Origin: Bradyrhizobium sp. B124
GTDB taxonomy: Bacteria > Pseudomonadota > Alphaproteobacteria > Rhizobiales > Xanthobacteraceae
Assembly: GCF_038967635.1 (NCBI RefSeq)
Contig: NZ_CP152413.1
Coordinates: 3,720,001-3,784,000 of the forward strand
Length of the DNA stretch: 64,000 nucleotides
Direction: 5' to 3'
Part shown: positions 17,431 through 24,674 of the stretch, in pieces
Position numbering within the stretch: position 1 is the stretch's first letter
How the letters are laid out: each line of letters opens with the position of its first letter
Notes under the pieces: generated by a model
What the model was told of the DNA's origin: nothing
The model's input: the letters and a program-made list of their open reading frames with translations, nothing else
Database searches by the model: none
Position numbers and translations under genes: made by a program

Positions 17431-17452
17431 ATCTATCTATCGAAAGATAGAT
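17431..17452. promoter_or_regulatory. TetR-type operator 6 (perfect)
   Basis: ATCTATCT-atcgaa-AGATAGAT has both half-sites complete. It lies 11 bp before the ATG of tetR copy 2 (17464), abutting the GGGAG site, which suggests autorepression. Confidence 0.8.
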
Positions 17453-17463
17453 GGGAGTGTGCC

Positions 17464-17985
17464 ATGAGCAGCATCGCAGAGTCCATCTTGGACGCAGCCG
17501 AGCGTCGAATGCGCGGCGGCGGCTTCAACGGCTTCAGCTTCCGGGAAGTCGCGGACGATGTCGGCATCAAGAGTTCGAGCGTGCACTATCATTTCCCCAC
17601 GAAGGAGAAGCTCGCCGCAGCGGTCGTGCACAGATATGCCGACCGGCTAGGCGAGCGGATAGACAGAGAACTGGCGGGCGGCGTCGATCCCTACGACGTG
17701 CTGACGAACGCCTTCCGGGGCACCGTTCTCTCGGCCAATAGGATGTGTCCGGTAACGGTTCTTGGAGCCGGATCGCTGGGTCTGCCGGAAGAGGTCGCGG
17801 CGGAGGTAAGGCGCTTCTTCAGGATGTGCCTGGGCAAGCTGGTCGGCGCAGGACTCCTGCCGGACGAGGCGACCGAACTCCTTGCGATCATCACCGGCGG
17901 GATGGTCGTATCGGCGGCTTTGAACGACTCCACGACGTACGATCGAGCCACCGTGAAGTTGTGGCGGTCGCATCGGGCCATTTGA
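17464..17985 (+). CDS. TetR-family transcriptional repressor (copy 2)
   Basis: A frame opens at 17407, but ATG 17464 follows GGGAG and gives a start matching copy 1 (MSSIAESILDAAERRMRGGG). The 173 residues carry the same HTH as copy 1 (FSFREVADDVGIKSSSVHYH, then FPTKEKL) and a similar ligand domain, with Cys in RMCPVTVLGAG and RMCLGK. Copy 1 has two Cys in the first motif; here the second is Val, so the two proteins may sense differently while sharing operators. The C-terminus YDRATVKLWRSHRAI is close to copy 1 as well. It should bind the eight operators in this module. Confidence 0.9.
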   Translation: MSSIAESILDAAERRMRGGGFNGFSFREVADDVGIKSSSVHYHFPTKEKLAAAVVHRYADRLGERIDRELAGGVDPYDVLTNAFRGTVLSANRMCPVTVLGAGSLGLPEEVAAEVRRFFRMCLGKLVGAGLLPDEATELLAIITGGMVVSAALNDSTTYDRATVKLWRSHRAI

Positions 17986-18496
17986 AGCCCGACGTTCCTC
18001 GCCACCATCCCGCTGCGGGGCTACGGAGCGCGCATCGATCGCATCGCGCGCGATCCATGTCGTCGGCGAGAGCGGCCCTCCGAACGCGGATCGGCAGGAG
18101 TTCAATAGCCAATAGCTCCACGCGACGAAGGTCGCTCTGCGCCCGTTCCTGCCGACGACCGGTATCTTCATCGCAGCGGCCTCCACGACGCGCGGCCGAG
18201 TAGCGCAATTTACCTCTATGTCGTCATAGGTCCCCAGTCTTGGCCGCACACGTTCGCGGCCGCCGATCGTCCGGACTTGACGGACCGCGGTCTTGGCGAC
18301 GGTCGCAGCGGGAATGCATCCAACCGATTGTTTTCGTTCCCACATCCTTCATTGTCGTTTTTGTTTTGCAAAAACCCGTAAGAGGTCAAAAGGCTCGGAA
18401 TTCGTCGCTAGATCAGGTAGTTTGACACCATCGCGGAAGAGCCGGCGGCGTCTTAGCCGCCAGGCGGGTTTTACCGATTAGGTTGGATGACACGCG
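17986..18496. other. Intergenic, nothing recognised
   Basis: About 510 bp separate tetR copy 2 and the STAND regulator. Base composition drops toward A/T near 18330-18420, consistent with a promoter for the latter. No repeat of the 22-bp operator is present. Confidence 0.4.
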
Positions 18497-21247
18497 ATGC
18501 ATGGCGAAGATGATCAGCACCGCGATACCGAATGGGTCGGTTTCGGTCCATTCGTTTTGCATCTCAAGCAGCGCGTGCTCACCCAGAACGGAAAGCCGCT
18601 GCCCCTCAACACGCGCGCGGTCGAACTGCTCGCGGCACTGCTCGAGCGGCCCGGCTCCATCTGCACCAAGGACGAATTGCTGGAGCGTATCTGGCGCGAT
18701 CGCACAGTTGCCGAAGTGAACCTGCGCGTGACGGTGGCCGCCTTGCGCAAGTGCTTGGCGGAAGGCGGAACGAACGAAGCGTATGTCGTAAGCACGGCCG
18801 GGCATGGCTATGCCTTCTCGCGCGACGTTCATCTCGAATACTGGCCGCCGCGGCCGAGCGGGCGCGCGCCCGCTCCGGCCGGACCGCCGCGGGCAGTTCA
18901 CGGTCAACTACCGCTTCTGCTGAAGCCCGTCATCGGGCGCGAAGCGGCCGCTGCGAAGATCGTGGACCTGTTGGGCCGAAGCCGCTTGGTGAGCATCGTC
19001 GGCGCTGCGGGGATCGGAAAGACCACCGTCGCGATCGTCGTTTCCTCCGACGTCTCCGAAATCGCGGAACAGGTCTGCTTCGTCGACCTCGCGCCGATCC
19101 GCGACTCGAACCTCGTCCTGACCCGTATCGCATCGGGCCTCACCTTGGACCAGACCGGGGGCGATCCCCTCCGGACGATTCTCGAAAAGACCGCGGGAAA
19201 AAAGGTGCTGATCGTTCTGGACAATTGCGAGCACATGCTGGGATCGATCGCCGAGGCCGCGGCCGCAATTCTGCAGAACGTGCCCGGGGCAAGGATCCTC
19301 GCGACCACCCGTGAACCGTTGTACGTGGAAGGCGAAGTGGTCCATCGGCTCGAAGGTCTGCCTTATCCGGAAGTAAGTTTCGCCGGAAGCGCGGAGGAGG
19401 CCTTGCGCTACGCCGCCGTGGAGCTTCTCGTCGAGAGGATCCGATCGTCCGATCCGGATTTCATTTTGACGGACGAACTTGCGGCGCCGGCGGCCGAAAT
19501 CTGCCGTCGCCTCGACGGCATCGCACTGGCGGTGCAGCTTGCCGCCGGCAGGGTCGGGACCTTCGGTCTGCCGGAGGTGGCCTCGCGGCTCGACGATCGT
19601 TTCGCGTTTCTCAGTCGCGGTTTGCGGACGGCGCTTCCGAGGCATCAGACGCTCGAAGGTGCTATCAGCTGGAGTTTCGAACTGCTGGACGCGAACGAAC
19701 GAATCGTCTGCGCACGCCTCTCGACCTTCAGCGGAGAGTTCGACCTGGATTCGGCGATCGACGTGGCGGGATGGGCGCCCCTCTCTCCTCGGGAGGTATC
19801 TACCATCATCGCCGGTCTCGTCGAGAAGTCGCTCATCGTCTTCGTATCCGACCCGACCCGATCGCATTACGTGTTCCTGGAAACCATCCGCGCCTTCGCG
19901 CGAGAGCGGCTTCCCCTGATCGATCCGGACAACGTGCTGGTCAGGAAGTTGGGGCAGCGCCTCATCGCGGATTGCGACCGGTTCGGCGATCTGATCCGAT
20001 CGGGACACGTGGTCGAGGCGACAGCGTTCGCGAGGCGTCGCATGGACGATCTGCGGTATGCGATCGGCAAAGCGTTCGCGATGGGAGACACCGCGTTCCA
20101 GTCGTCGTTGCTGGTGAAGTTCGCTCCGTTGATGCTCCACTTGGGATACATGTTCGAGTTCACCGACTGGAGCCGGCGGACCCTCGATTCCCTGACCGGC
20201 GCAGCGGAGCGCCTCCCGCTTCTGATGCCGTACGCCCGCGCTTTGGGCCTTTCGCGCCCCGATCTCGCAGTACAGATCGCGCTGTATCGCGAGGCGGTCG
20301 AAATCGCCGAGACTCTCGGTGACACCGACAGCGAGTTGAAGGCGCGATGGGGCCTTTCCTATCTGTCGGGCCCCGGGTACAGCCCGGAGAAGTGTCTGGA
20401 GGCGGGCCGTGCCTTCCAGGATCGAGCGCGGGCTTTGGGCGACGTGTCGGCGGGCTTCGTCGCCCAGACGCTGCAAGGCTGGGCGCTTCACGATCTCGGC
20501 GAGTTCGGTGCTTCCATGGAAGCGCATCGACGCGTGGTCGATTCCTATCCGGCCGAGATGAGCGCTGCCGACGCCAACCGCTTCGGACTTATCCACCGAG
20601 CCGTCTCGATGTGCGATCTCAGCGAATGCTGCTGGCAAGTCGGACAATTGGACGAAGCCGAAGAATGGAATCGGAAAGCGATCGCGGAGGCCGGAGATCA
20701 TCTCCCGACGCTCTTCATTCCGCTGTCCCAGCTGTTCTGCAGAACGCTCTACGTCAGCTCTGACTGGGCCGACATCACCGGTCAATTCGAGGTACTGAGC
20801 GGACGCTTCAATGTGGGTGCGCGATGGAAGGGGTGGATCCGGAATCTCAAGGCGATCATCGAGATCCACCGCTACCGCACGGAATCCTCGCTCGCCGGAA
20901 TCGAGAGCGATCTGCTCGCCGGCGATTGGCAGACCTTGACCAATCGGAATAACTGGATCCTGGTGCCGGTCCTTCAAAGCTGCCTCATTCTCGGCAAGAC
21001 CGACCTGGTCGCGAATCTCGCCGGCAAGCTTGCCACCGAACTCGAAGCGATGCAGTGCCGGTGGTTCCTGCCGGAGGCCCTGCGGCTTAAAGCCGTCGCG
21101 CTCGCGCAACGGGATGACCCTGCCGCCGAGGCCTGCTTCGACGAAGCGCGCGCTTGGGCAGCGAAGCTCGGAGCATCCAGCTTCGCCCGGTACATCGAGG
21201 CCTCCTACAAGCAGTATCGGAACGGGCCCGTGCCGAAGGTTTCATAG
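18497..21247 (+). CDS. Winged-helix STAND ATPase transcription regulator
   Basis: The 916-aa protein has an OmpR/PhoB-type winged helix at residues about 12-110 (LNTRAVELLAALLERPGSIC, then VNLRVTVAALRKCL), and then a STAND NTPase: GREAAAAKIVDLL, Walker A VGAAGIGKTT (about 169-178), Walker B KVLIVLDNCEH (about 236-246), an ARILATTREPL sensor, and a winged-helix region around LDGIALAVQLAAG. The C-terminal about 400 residues look helical and TPR-like. It probably oligomerises on ligand binding and controls nearby genes, as in MalT-like or SARP/AfsR-like proteins. It is not preceded by the TetR operator. The next genes on the same strand are a degenerate SDR and an AraC regulator, possible targets or partners. 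Confidence 0.85.
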   Translation: MHGEDDQHRDTEWVGFGPFVLHLKQRVLTQNGKPLPLNTRAVELLAALLERPGSICTKDELLERIWRDRTVAEVNLRVTVAALRKCLAEGGTNEAYVVSTAGHGYAFSRDVHLEYWPPRPSGRAPAPAGPPRAVHGQLPLLLKPVIGREAAAAKIVDLLGRSRLVSIVGAAGIGKTTVAIVVSSDVSEIAEQVCFVDLAPIRDSNLVLTRIASGLTLDQTGGDPLRTILEKTAGKKVLIVLDNCEHMLGSIAEAAAAILQNVPGARILATTREPLYVEGEVVHRLEGLPYPEVSFAGSAEEALRYAAVELLVERIRSSDPDFILTDELAAPAAEICRRLDGIALAVQLAAGRVGTFGLPEVASRLDDRFAFLSRGLRTALPRHQTLEGAISWSFELLDANERIVCARLSTFSGEFDLDSAIDVAGWAPLSPREVSTIIAGLVEKSLIVFVSDPTRSHYVFLETIRAFARERLPLIDPDNVLVRKLGQRLIADCDRFGDLIRSGHVVEATAFARRRMDDLRYAIGKAFAMGDTAFQSSLLVKFAPLMLHLGYMFEFTDWSRRTLDSLTGAAERLPLLMPYARALGLSRPDLAVQIALYREAVEIAETLGDTDSELKARWGLSYLSGPGYSPEKCLEAGRAFQDRARALGDVSAGFVAQTLQGWALHDLGEFGASMEAHRRVVDSYPAEMSAADANRFGLIHRAVSMCDLSECCWQVGQLDEAEEWNRKAIAEAGDHLPTLFIPLSQLFCRTLYVSSDWADITGQFEVLSGRFNVGARWKGWIRNLKAIIEIHRYRTESSLAGIESDLLAGDWQTLTNRNNWILVPVLQSCLILGKTDLVANLAGKLATELEAMQCRWFLPEALRLKAVALAQRDDPAAEACFDEARAWAAKLGASSFARYIEASYKQYRNGPVPKVS

Positions 21248-21444
21248 CGGGCCCGCCCAGGTCTGCCTGTCGCCCAACGATCGAAAGTTGATCTAGACCC
21301 ACCGCTCCCGTATCTGGTGCGACCGCATCGAACGTCAAATTCGGATCGACCATCCAAGAACGCCGCCGGAACGGGGACGATATTGAGCCCCAAACCGACG
21401 CCGCCGCTCGCACGCGGCTGAGGACGGGACGAGGAAGACGGTCG

Positions 21445-22245
21445 ATGTCCGACACCATTCTCATCACCGGAGCGGAATCCGGCTTCGGGGAGGAGATCGC
21501 GTTCGGCCTGGCCGAATCCGGTCACGAGGTGATCGCTACCGCGCGTACGCAGGACGTGGCGGACGCGCTGCAGACGAAGGCCCGAACGCGGCGCATCACG
21601 CTCAAATCCCACAAACTGAACGTCCGCAACGCTACCGACATAGACGCTATCCTGCCGCTCGATTTCGGTATCCTTGTCAATAACATCGCTCGGGGCGAAG
21701 GCGGCCCGATCTCGGAAATTCCCTTGGAGATCCTGCACAGCCTTTTCGAGACCAACGTATTCGGGCCGCTCGCCTTGATCCAGAAGGTCGTGCGGAAGTG
21801 GGTCGCCGCCGGCACGCGCGGCAAGATCGTCTTCGTTTCCTCGGTCGCGAGTCTCGAGTTTCCCCCGGTTATCGCGCCTTTCGCTTCCGGCACGCATGCC
21901 TTGGAAGTGATCTCCCGCGCCCTTCATCACGAACTGAAGCCGTTCGGGATACAAGTACAGACGATCAACCCGGGACCGGCCGTCACCAGGTTCGACGAGG
22001 GAATGATCGCGAATGCCTTCGGTTGGCTCGACGACTCGAGAAACTTCACCAAGCAAGCCTCGCTGCGAGCTGAAGCGGATGCCATCGCGGATGCCGAAGC
22101 TCTCCAGGTCGATCCGGACCAGATGATCAGGCGAATGGTCGAGATCATTCCGGCGCGGACGGGACGCTACCGCAACGTCTATCCCGAAGAGATGCGAAAG
22201 CACGTCGAAATCGGCACGTCCGAGGCCTTCGATCTCGAAATATGA
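21445..22245 (+). CDS. SDR-fold protein without catalytic Tyr and Lys
   Basis: The 266-aa protein begins MSDTILITGAESGFGEEIAF, close to the SDR at 16308, and has a Rossmann fold with VNNIARGEG (NNAG altered to NNIA), a Ser-containing strand (FVSSVASLEF) and the loop NPGPAVTRF. The active-site YxxxK is FASGT: Tyr is Phe and Lys is Thr. It should therefore be unable to do standard SDR chemistry. It may be a regulator or binding protein using the NAD(P) fold, or a gene losing function while staying open. It lies between the STAND regulator and an AraC gene on the same strand. Confidence 0.8.
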   Translation: MSDTILITGAESGFGEEIAFGLAESGHEVIATARTQDVADALQTKARTRRITLKSHKLNVRNATDIDAILPLDFGILVNNIARGEGGPISEIPLEILHSLFETNVFGPLALIQKVVRKWVAAGTRGKIVFVSSVASLEFPPVIAPFASGTHALEVISRALHHELKPFGIQVQTINPGPAVTRFDEGMIANAFGWLDDSRNFTKQASLRAEADAIADAEALQVDPDQMIRRMVEIIPARTGRYRNVYPEEMRKHVEIGTSEAFDLEI

Positions 22246-22288
22246 CGCTCGCCATCGCCGCCGCCCTCGGCGCGATAACGACAAATAA

Positions 22289-22304
22289 CGAGCGTTAACG
22301 CTCG
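22289..22304. repeat. 16-bp perfect palindrome CGAGCGTTAACGCTCG
   Basis: It lies 43 bp after the SDR stop and 64 bp before the AraC start. It may be a terminator stem or an operator. It shows no likeness to the TetR operator. Confidence 0.45.
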
Positions 22305-22368
22305 AAAACTCGCCTTGCGCCGGCAAAGGAGCATCTTGGGCCCGCAACCGTTATTCGAGAGGTTGGGG

Positions 22369-22971
22369 ATGTCCGTCTCGCTTGCCGCTATTCAATCCAG
22401 CGAACGGACGAAGCAAGCCGCTGCGGCCGTCCTGCTCGAAGAAGCCTTGAAGCTCCTGGACCGCGACCTGCCGGGAGCCCGGCAACGGATCGAGGACGCC
22501 CGCAGGCTCGTCGCCAATCCAAGGCAAAGCTGCGGCAAGAACGGTCATCTCGCCGATTGGCAGATCCTGCGCGCCCGGAAGTACATCGGCGAGAACCTGC
22601 ACGCGCGCATACGGATCGGGACGGTGGCCCGCATAGTCAACCTCAGCCCGAGCTACTTCTCGCGAGCCTTCAAGACGAGTGAAGGAGTGCCGTTTTCCGA
22701 TTTCGTCCTGATGTCGAGAATCGGCTTGGCTAAGCAGCTTCTGGCCACGACGCACCGGTCCATCGCCCAGATCGCCCTGGAATGCGGCTTGGCCGACCAG
22801 TCCCACCTCACGCGGATCTTCAACCGGTTCGTCGGCGTGCCGCCGCGAGCCTGGCGATGCCGCAGCGTCGCGGACGCCGGTAGACGAGCACGCGGAGCCG
22901 GCGCCAACCCGGCGGACGGGATCGGGTGGCCGGACATGCGAAGTCCTGCCCCGAACCATCAAACGGGTTGA
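22369..22971 (+). CDS. AraC-family transcription regulator (short)
   Basis: The frame opens at 22315, but ATG 22369 (MSVSLAAIQSSERTKQAA) has a GAGAGG-like site. The 200-residue protein has a short N-terminal helical part without the usual cupin sensor, and then a two-HTH AraC domain: RIGTVARIVNLSPSYFSRAF, VPFSDFVLMSRIGLAKQLL and SIAQIALECGLADQSHLTRI, then FNRFVGVPP. The first N-terminal about 60 residues are Ala/Leu/Arg-rich. It is likely an activator or repressor of the module. It lies on the + strand, 62 bp before the first of the two operators ahead of the RND pump. Confidence 0.85.
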   Translation: MSVSLAAIQSSERTKQAAAAVLLEEALKLLDRDLPGARQRIEDARRLVANPRQSCGKNGHLADWQILRARKYIGENLHARIRIGTVARIVNLSPSYFSRAFKTSEGVPFSDFVLMSRIGLAKQLLATTHRSIAQIALECGLADQSHLTRIFNRFVGVPPRAWRCRSVADAGRRARGAGANPADGIGWPDMRSPAPNHQTG

Positions 22972-23032
22972 AATCCTCGCCTTAAAAAGAAAACGAACAT
23001 GAAATCATATGGTTGGCGTAGCATCACATTTT

Positions 23033-23054
23033 TTCTGTCTACCGATAGATAGAC
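23033..23054. promoter_or_regulatory. TetR-type operator 7
   Basis: TTCTGTCT-accgat-AGATAGAC lies 67 bp upstream of the RND adaptor start. It shares its 6-bp centre with operator 5. Confidence 0.65.
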
Positions 23055-23085
23055 GTTGACAGGACTGGGTGCCTCGAGTACCTTT

Positions 23086-23107
23086 GTGCATCTACTGATA
23101 GATAGAT
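23086..23107. promoter_or_regulatory. TetR-type operator 8
   Basis: GTGCATCT-actgat-AGATAGAT has the right half perfect and the left half conserved only in its inner ATCT. It lies 13 bp before the adaptor ATG. Confidence 0.6.
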
Positions 23108-23120
23108 AACGGAGATCGTT

Positions 23121-24317
23121 ATGACCCAAGTCGCCGCCAGCCATTCTTTCCGCAGAGCCAGCATCAAGGTCTGGCTCACCACAGCCGCTGCACTGGGCAT
23201 TTTCGGCGCCGGCGTCGTCTTCGGGCCCGGATTGTTGGCTCCATCGGCCAAGGCGGCCGCGCCGACCGCCCCGACTGTGACCGTCAGCACGCCCGCCGAA
23301 CGCGACGTCGAGAAGCGGCTGCAGCTGCTGGGCCAGTTCTCGGCGGTGCAGCAGGTCGAGCTTCGCCCTCAGGTCGGCGGCACGCTGACGAAGATCAGCT
23401 TCAAGGATGGCGACATCGTCCGCGAAGGCGATGTCCTGTTCGAGATCGACCCGACCCCCTATCAGATCAAGCTGGACGAGGCCAAGGCACAGGTCGAGAC
23501 GGCTCGCGCCCAGCTCGAATTGGCCATTCAGCAACTGGGCCGTGCCGATACATTGAAGCAGAGCGGCTTCGGAACGGTCGAGAATGCCGACCAGCGGCTG
23601 GCCCAAAAGCGCGCGGCGCAGGCCTCTCTCGATGATGCGCAGGCCGCGGTGCGCGACGCGCAGTTCGATCTGGATCATACCCGCGTGACGGCGCCCTTCA
23701 CCGGACGCATCGGCACGCACCTCGTCTCGATCGGCAACCTGGTCGCCGGCAGCCGGGCCGCCACCAGCCCGACCACCTTGCTCGCGACGCTGGTTTCGGT
23801 CGACAACATCTATCTGAACTTCGACCTGAGCGAGTCGGACTACGCGACCTTCCAGCAGGCGCACCTGCAGCAGCAGGGACCCCTGGCCGACAAGGTCCAG
23901 GTTTCCATCAACGGCGGCAGTTTCGATCGCAACGGTACGCTGGACTTCATCGACAATGCGCTCGACCGCTCGAGCGGCACGATCCACGGACGCGCGACGA
24001 TCAAGAACACCGATGGCCTGCTGACTCCTGGCGCATTCGCAAGGGTTCGCATCGCGATCTCGAAGGCGGTCCCCACGCTCCTCGTTCCGGACGCGTCGGT
24101 TCTGCCGGACCAGTCCGAACACGTCGTCCTGACCGTCGGTGCGGACGGCACCGTCAAGCCGAAGAAGGTCGAGCTCGGCGATCTGCGGGACGGGCTTCGC
24201 GTGATCACCTCCGGCCTGACCTCATCCGACCGCGTCGTCGTTGCCGGCATTCCGATTGCCAAGCCCGGCGCGAAGGTTATCGCCGAGAACGCCTCGAAGC
24301 AGCTTGCTTCCGACTGA
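23121..24317 (+). CDS. RND efflux periplasmic adaptor (MFP/HlyD type)
   Basis: The 398-aa protein has an N-terminal signal/anchor (residues about 15-45, VWLTTAAALGIFGAGVVFGP), then the biotinyl-lipoyl half (ELRPQVGGTLTKISFKDGDI), a helical hairpin (ETARAQLELAIQQLGRADTL, AQAAVRDAQFDLDHTRVTAP) and a beta-barrel ending with SSDRVVVAGIPIAKPGAKV. It links an inner-membrane RND permease (24675) with an outer-membrane channel; no channel gene is in the window. It is preceded by two TetR operators, so repressed together with the MFS pump. A GGAG-like site lies upstream of its ATG. Confidence 0.95.
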   Translation: MTQVAASHSFRRASIKVWLTTAAALGIFGAGVVFGPGLLAPSAKAAAPTAPTVTVSTPAERDVEKRLQLLGQFSAVQQVELRPQVGGTLTKISFKDGDIVREGDVLFEIDPTPYQIKLDEAKAQVETARAQLELAIQQLGRADTLKQSGFGTVENADQRLAQKRAAQASLDDAQAAVRDAQFDLDHTRVTAPFTGRIGTHLVSIGNLVAGSRAATSPTTLLATLVSVDNIYLNFDLSESDYATFQQAHLQQQGPLADKVQVSINGGSFDRNGTLDFIDNALDRSSGTIHGRATIKNTDGLLTPGAFARVRIAISKAVPTLLVPDASVLPDQSEHVVLTVGADGTVKPKKVELGDLRDGLRVITSGLTSSDRVVVAGIPIAKPGAKVIAENASKQLASD

Positions 24318-24328
24318 GGGGGACCGAC

Positions 24329-24580
24329 ATGAGCGCCTGCTTCGAAGAACCGACGATCGACGAACTGCTCGGCGACGGCCTGACGCAAAGCCTGATGCAG
24401 GCGGACCGGGTGGACGTCGCCGCCCTCAGGGTCATGCTGCACGAAGTAACCTTTTCTCGAAAGGCGGCAGTTGGTGAGAATGACCGGATCAATGGGAGGG
24501 TCGCGCCTTCCTGGACCCCGGAAGCGTGGCCCGCAGTGCGCTCTCATCGCCCCTGGGCCGTCGCGGCGAACCCGACATAG
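24329..24580 (+). CDS. Small conserved-looking protein (83 aa)
   Basis: The first half (EEPTIDELLGDGLTQSLMQA, then DRVDVAALRVMLHEV) resembles small rhizobial proteins with an EEPTIDELL...ADRVDP pattern that I know as hypothetical. The start has GGGGG-A upstream and lies 11 bp after the adaptor stop. The tail after about residue 50 (rich in Trp, Pro and Arg) looks like decayed or non-conserved sequence. The gene lies inside the pump operon, and its stop falls in a strong hairpin. A regulatory or assembly role is possible but only guessed from position. Confidence 0.5.
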   Translation: MSACFEEPTIDELLGDGLTQSLMQADRVDVAALRVMLHEVTFSRKAAVGENDRINGRVAPSWTPEAWPAVRSHRPWAVAANPT

Positions 24581-24594
24581 GTCGGGTCGCCGCG
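24562..24594. terminator. Hairpin between adaptor and permease genes
   Basis: CGCGGCGAACCCGAC / GTCGGGTCGCCGCG can pair over 14 bp with one bulge and a 4-base loop. It covers the stop codon of the small gene. It has no T-run. It may tune permease expression or protect mRNA ends. Confidence 0.55.
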
Positions 24595-24674
24595 CTCCGC
24601 CGGATCCTGAGTTCGTTCATTCGTCGCTTCCGTTCGTCGACGCAATCTCATTCTGCTGACAAGGCTGAATCGCC

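Noticed and set aside
18908..21109. 733-codon minus-strand open frame
   Set aside because: It is opposite the STAND regulator, which has Walker motifs; the minus frame shows only composition-driven sequence.
11686..23107. Repeated TATCTATC units as a CRISPR or satellite
   Set aside because: Copies are scattered in promoter regions with kilobase spacing and palindromic symmetry, which fits operators, not arrays.
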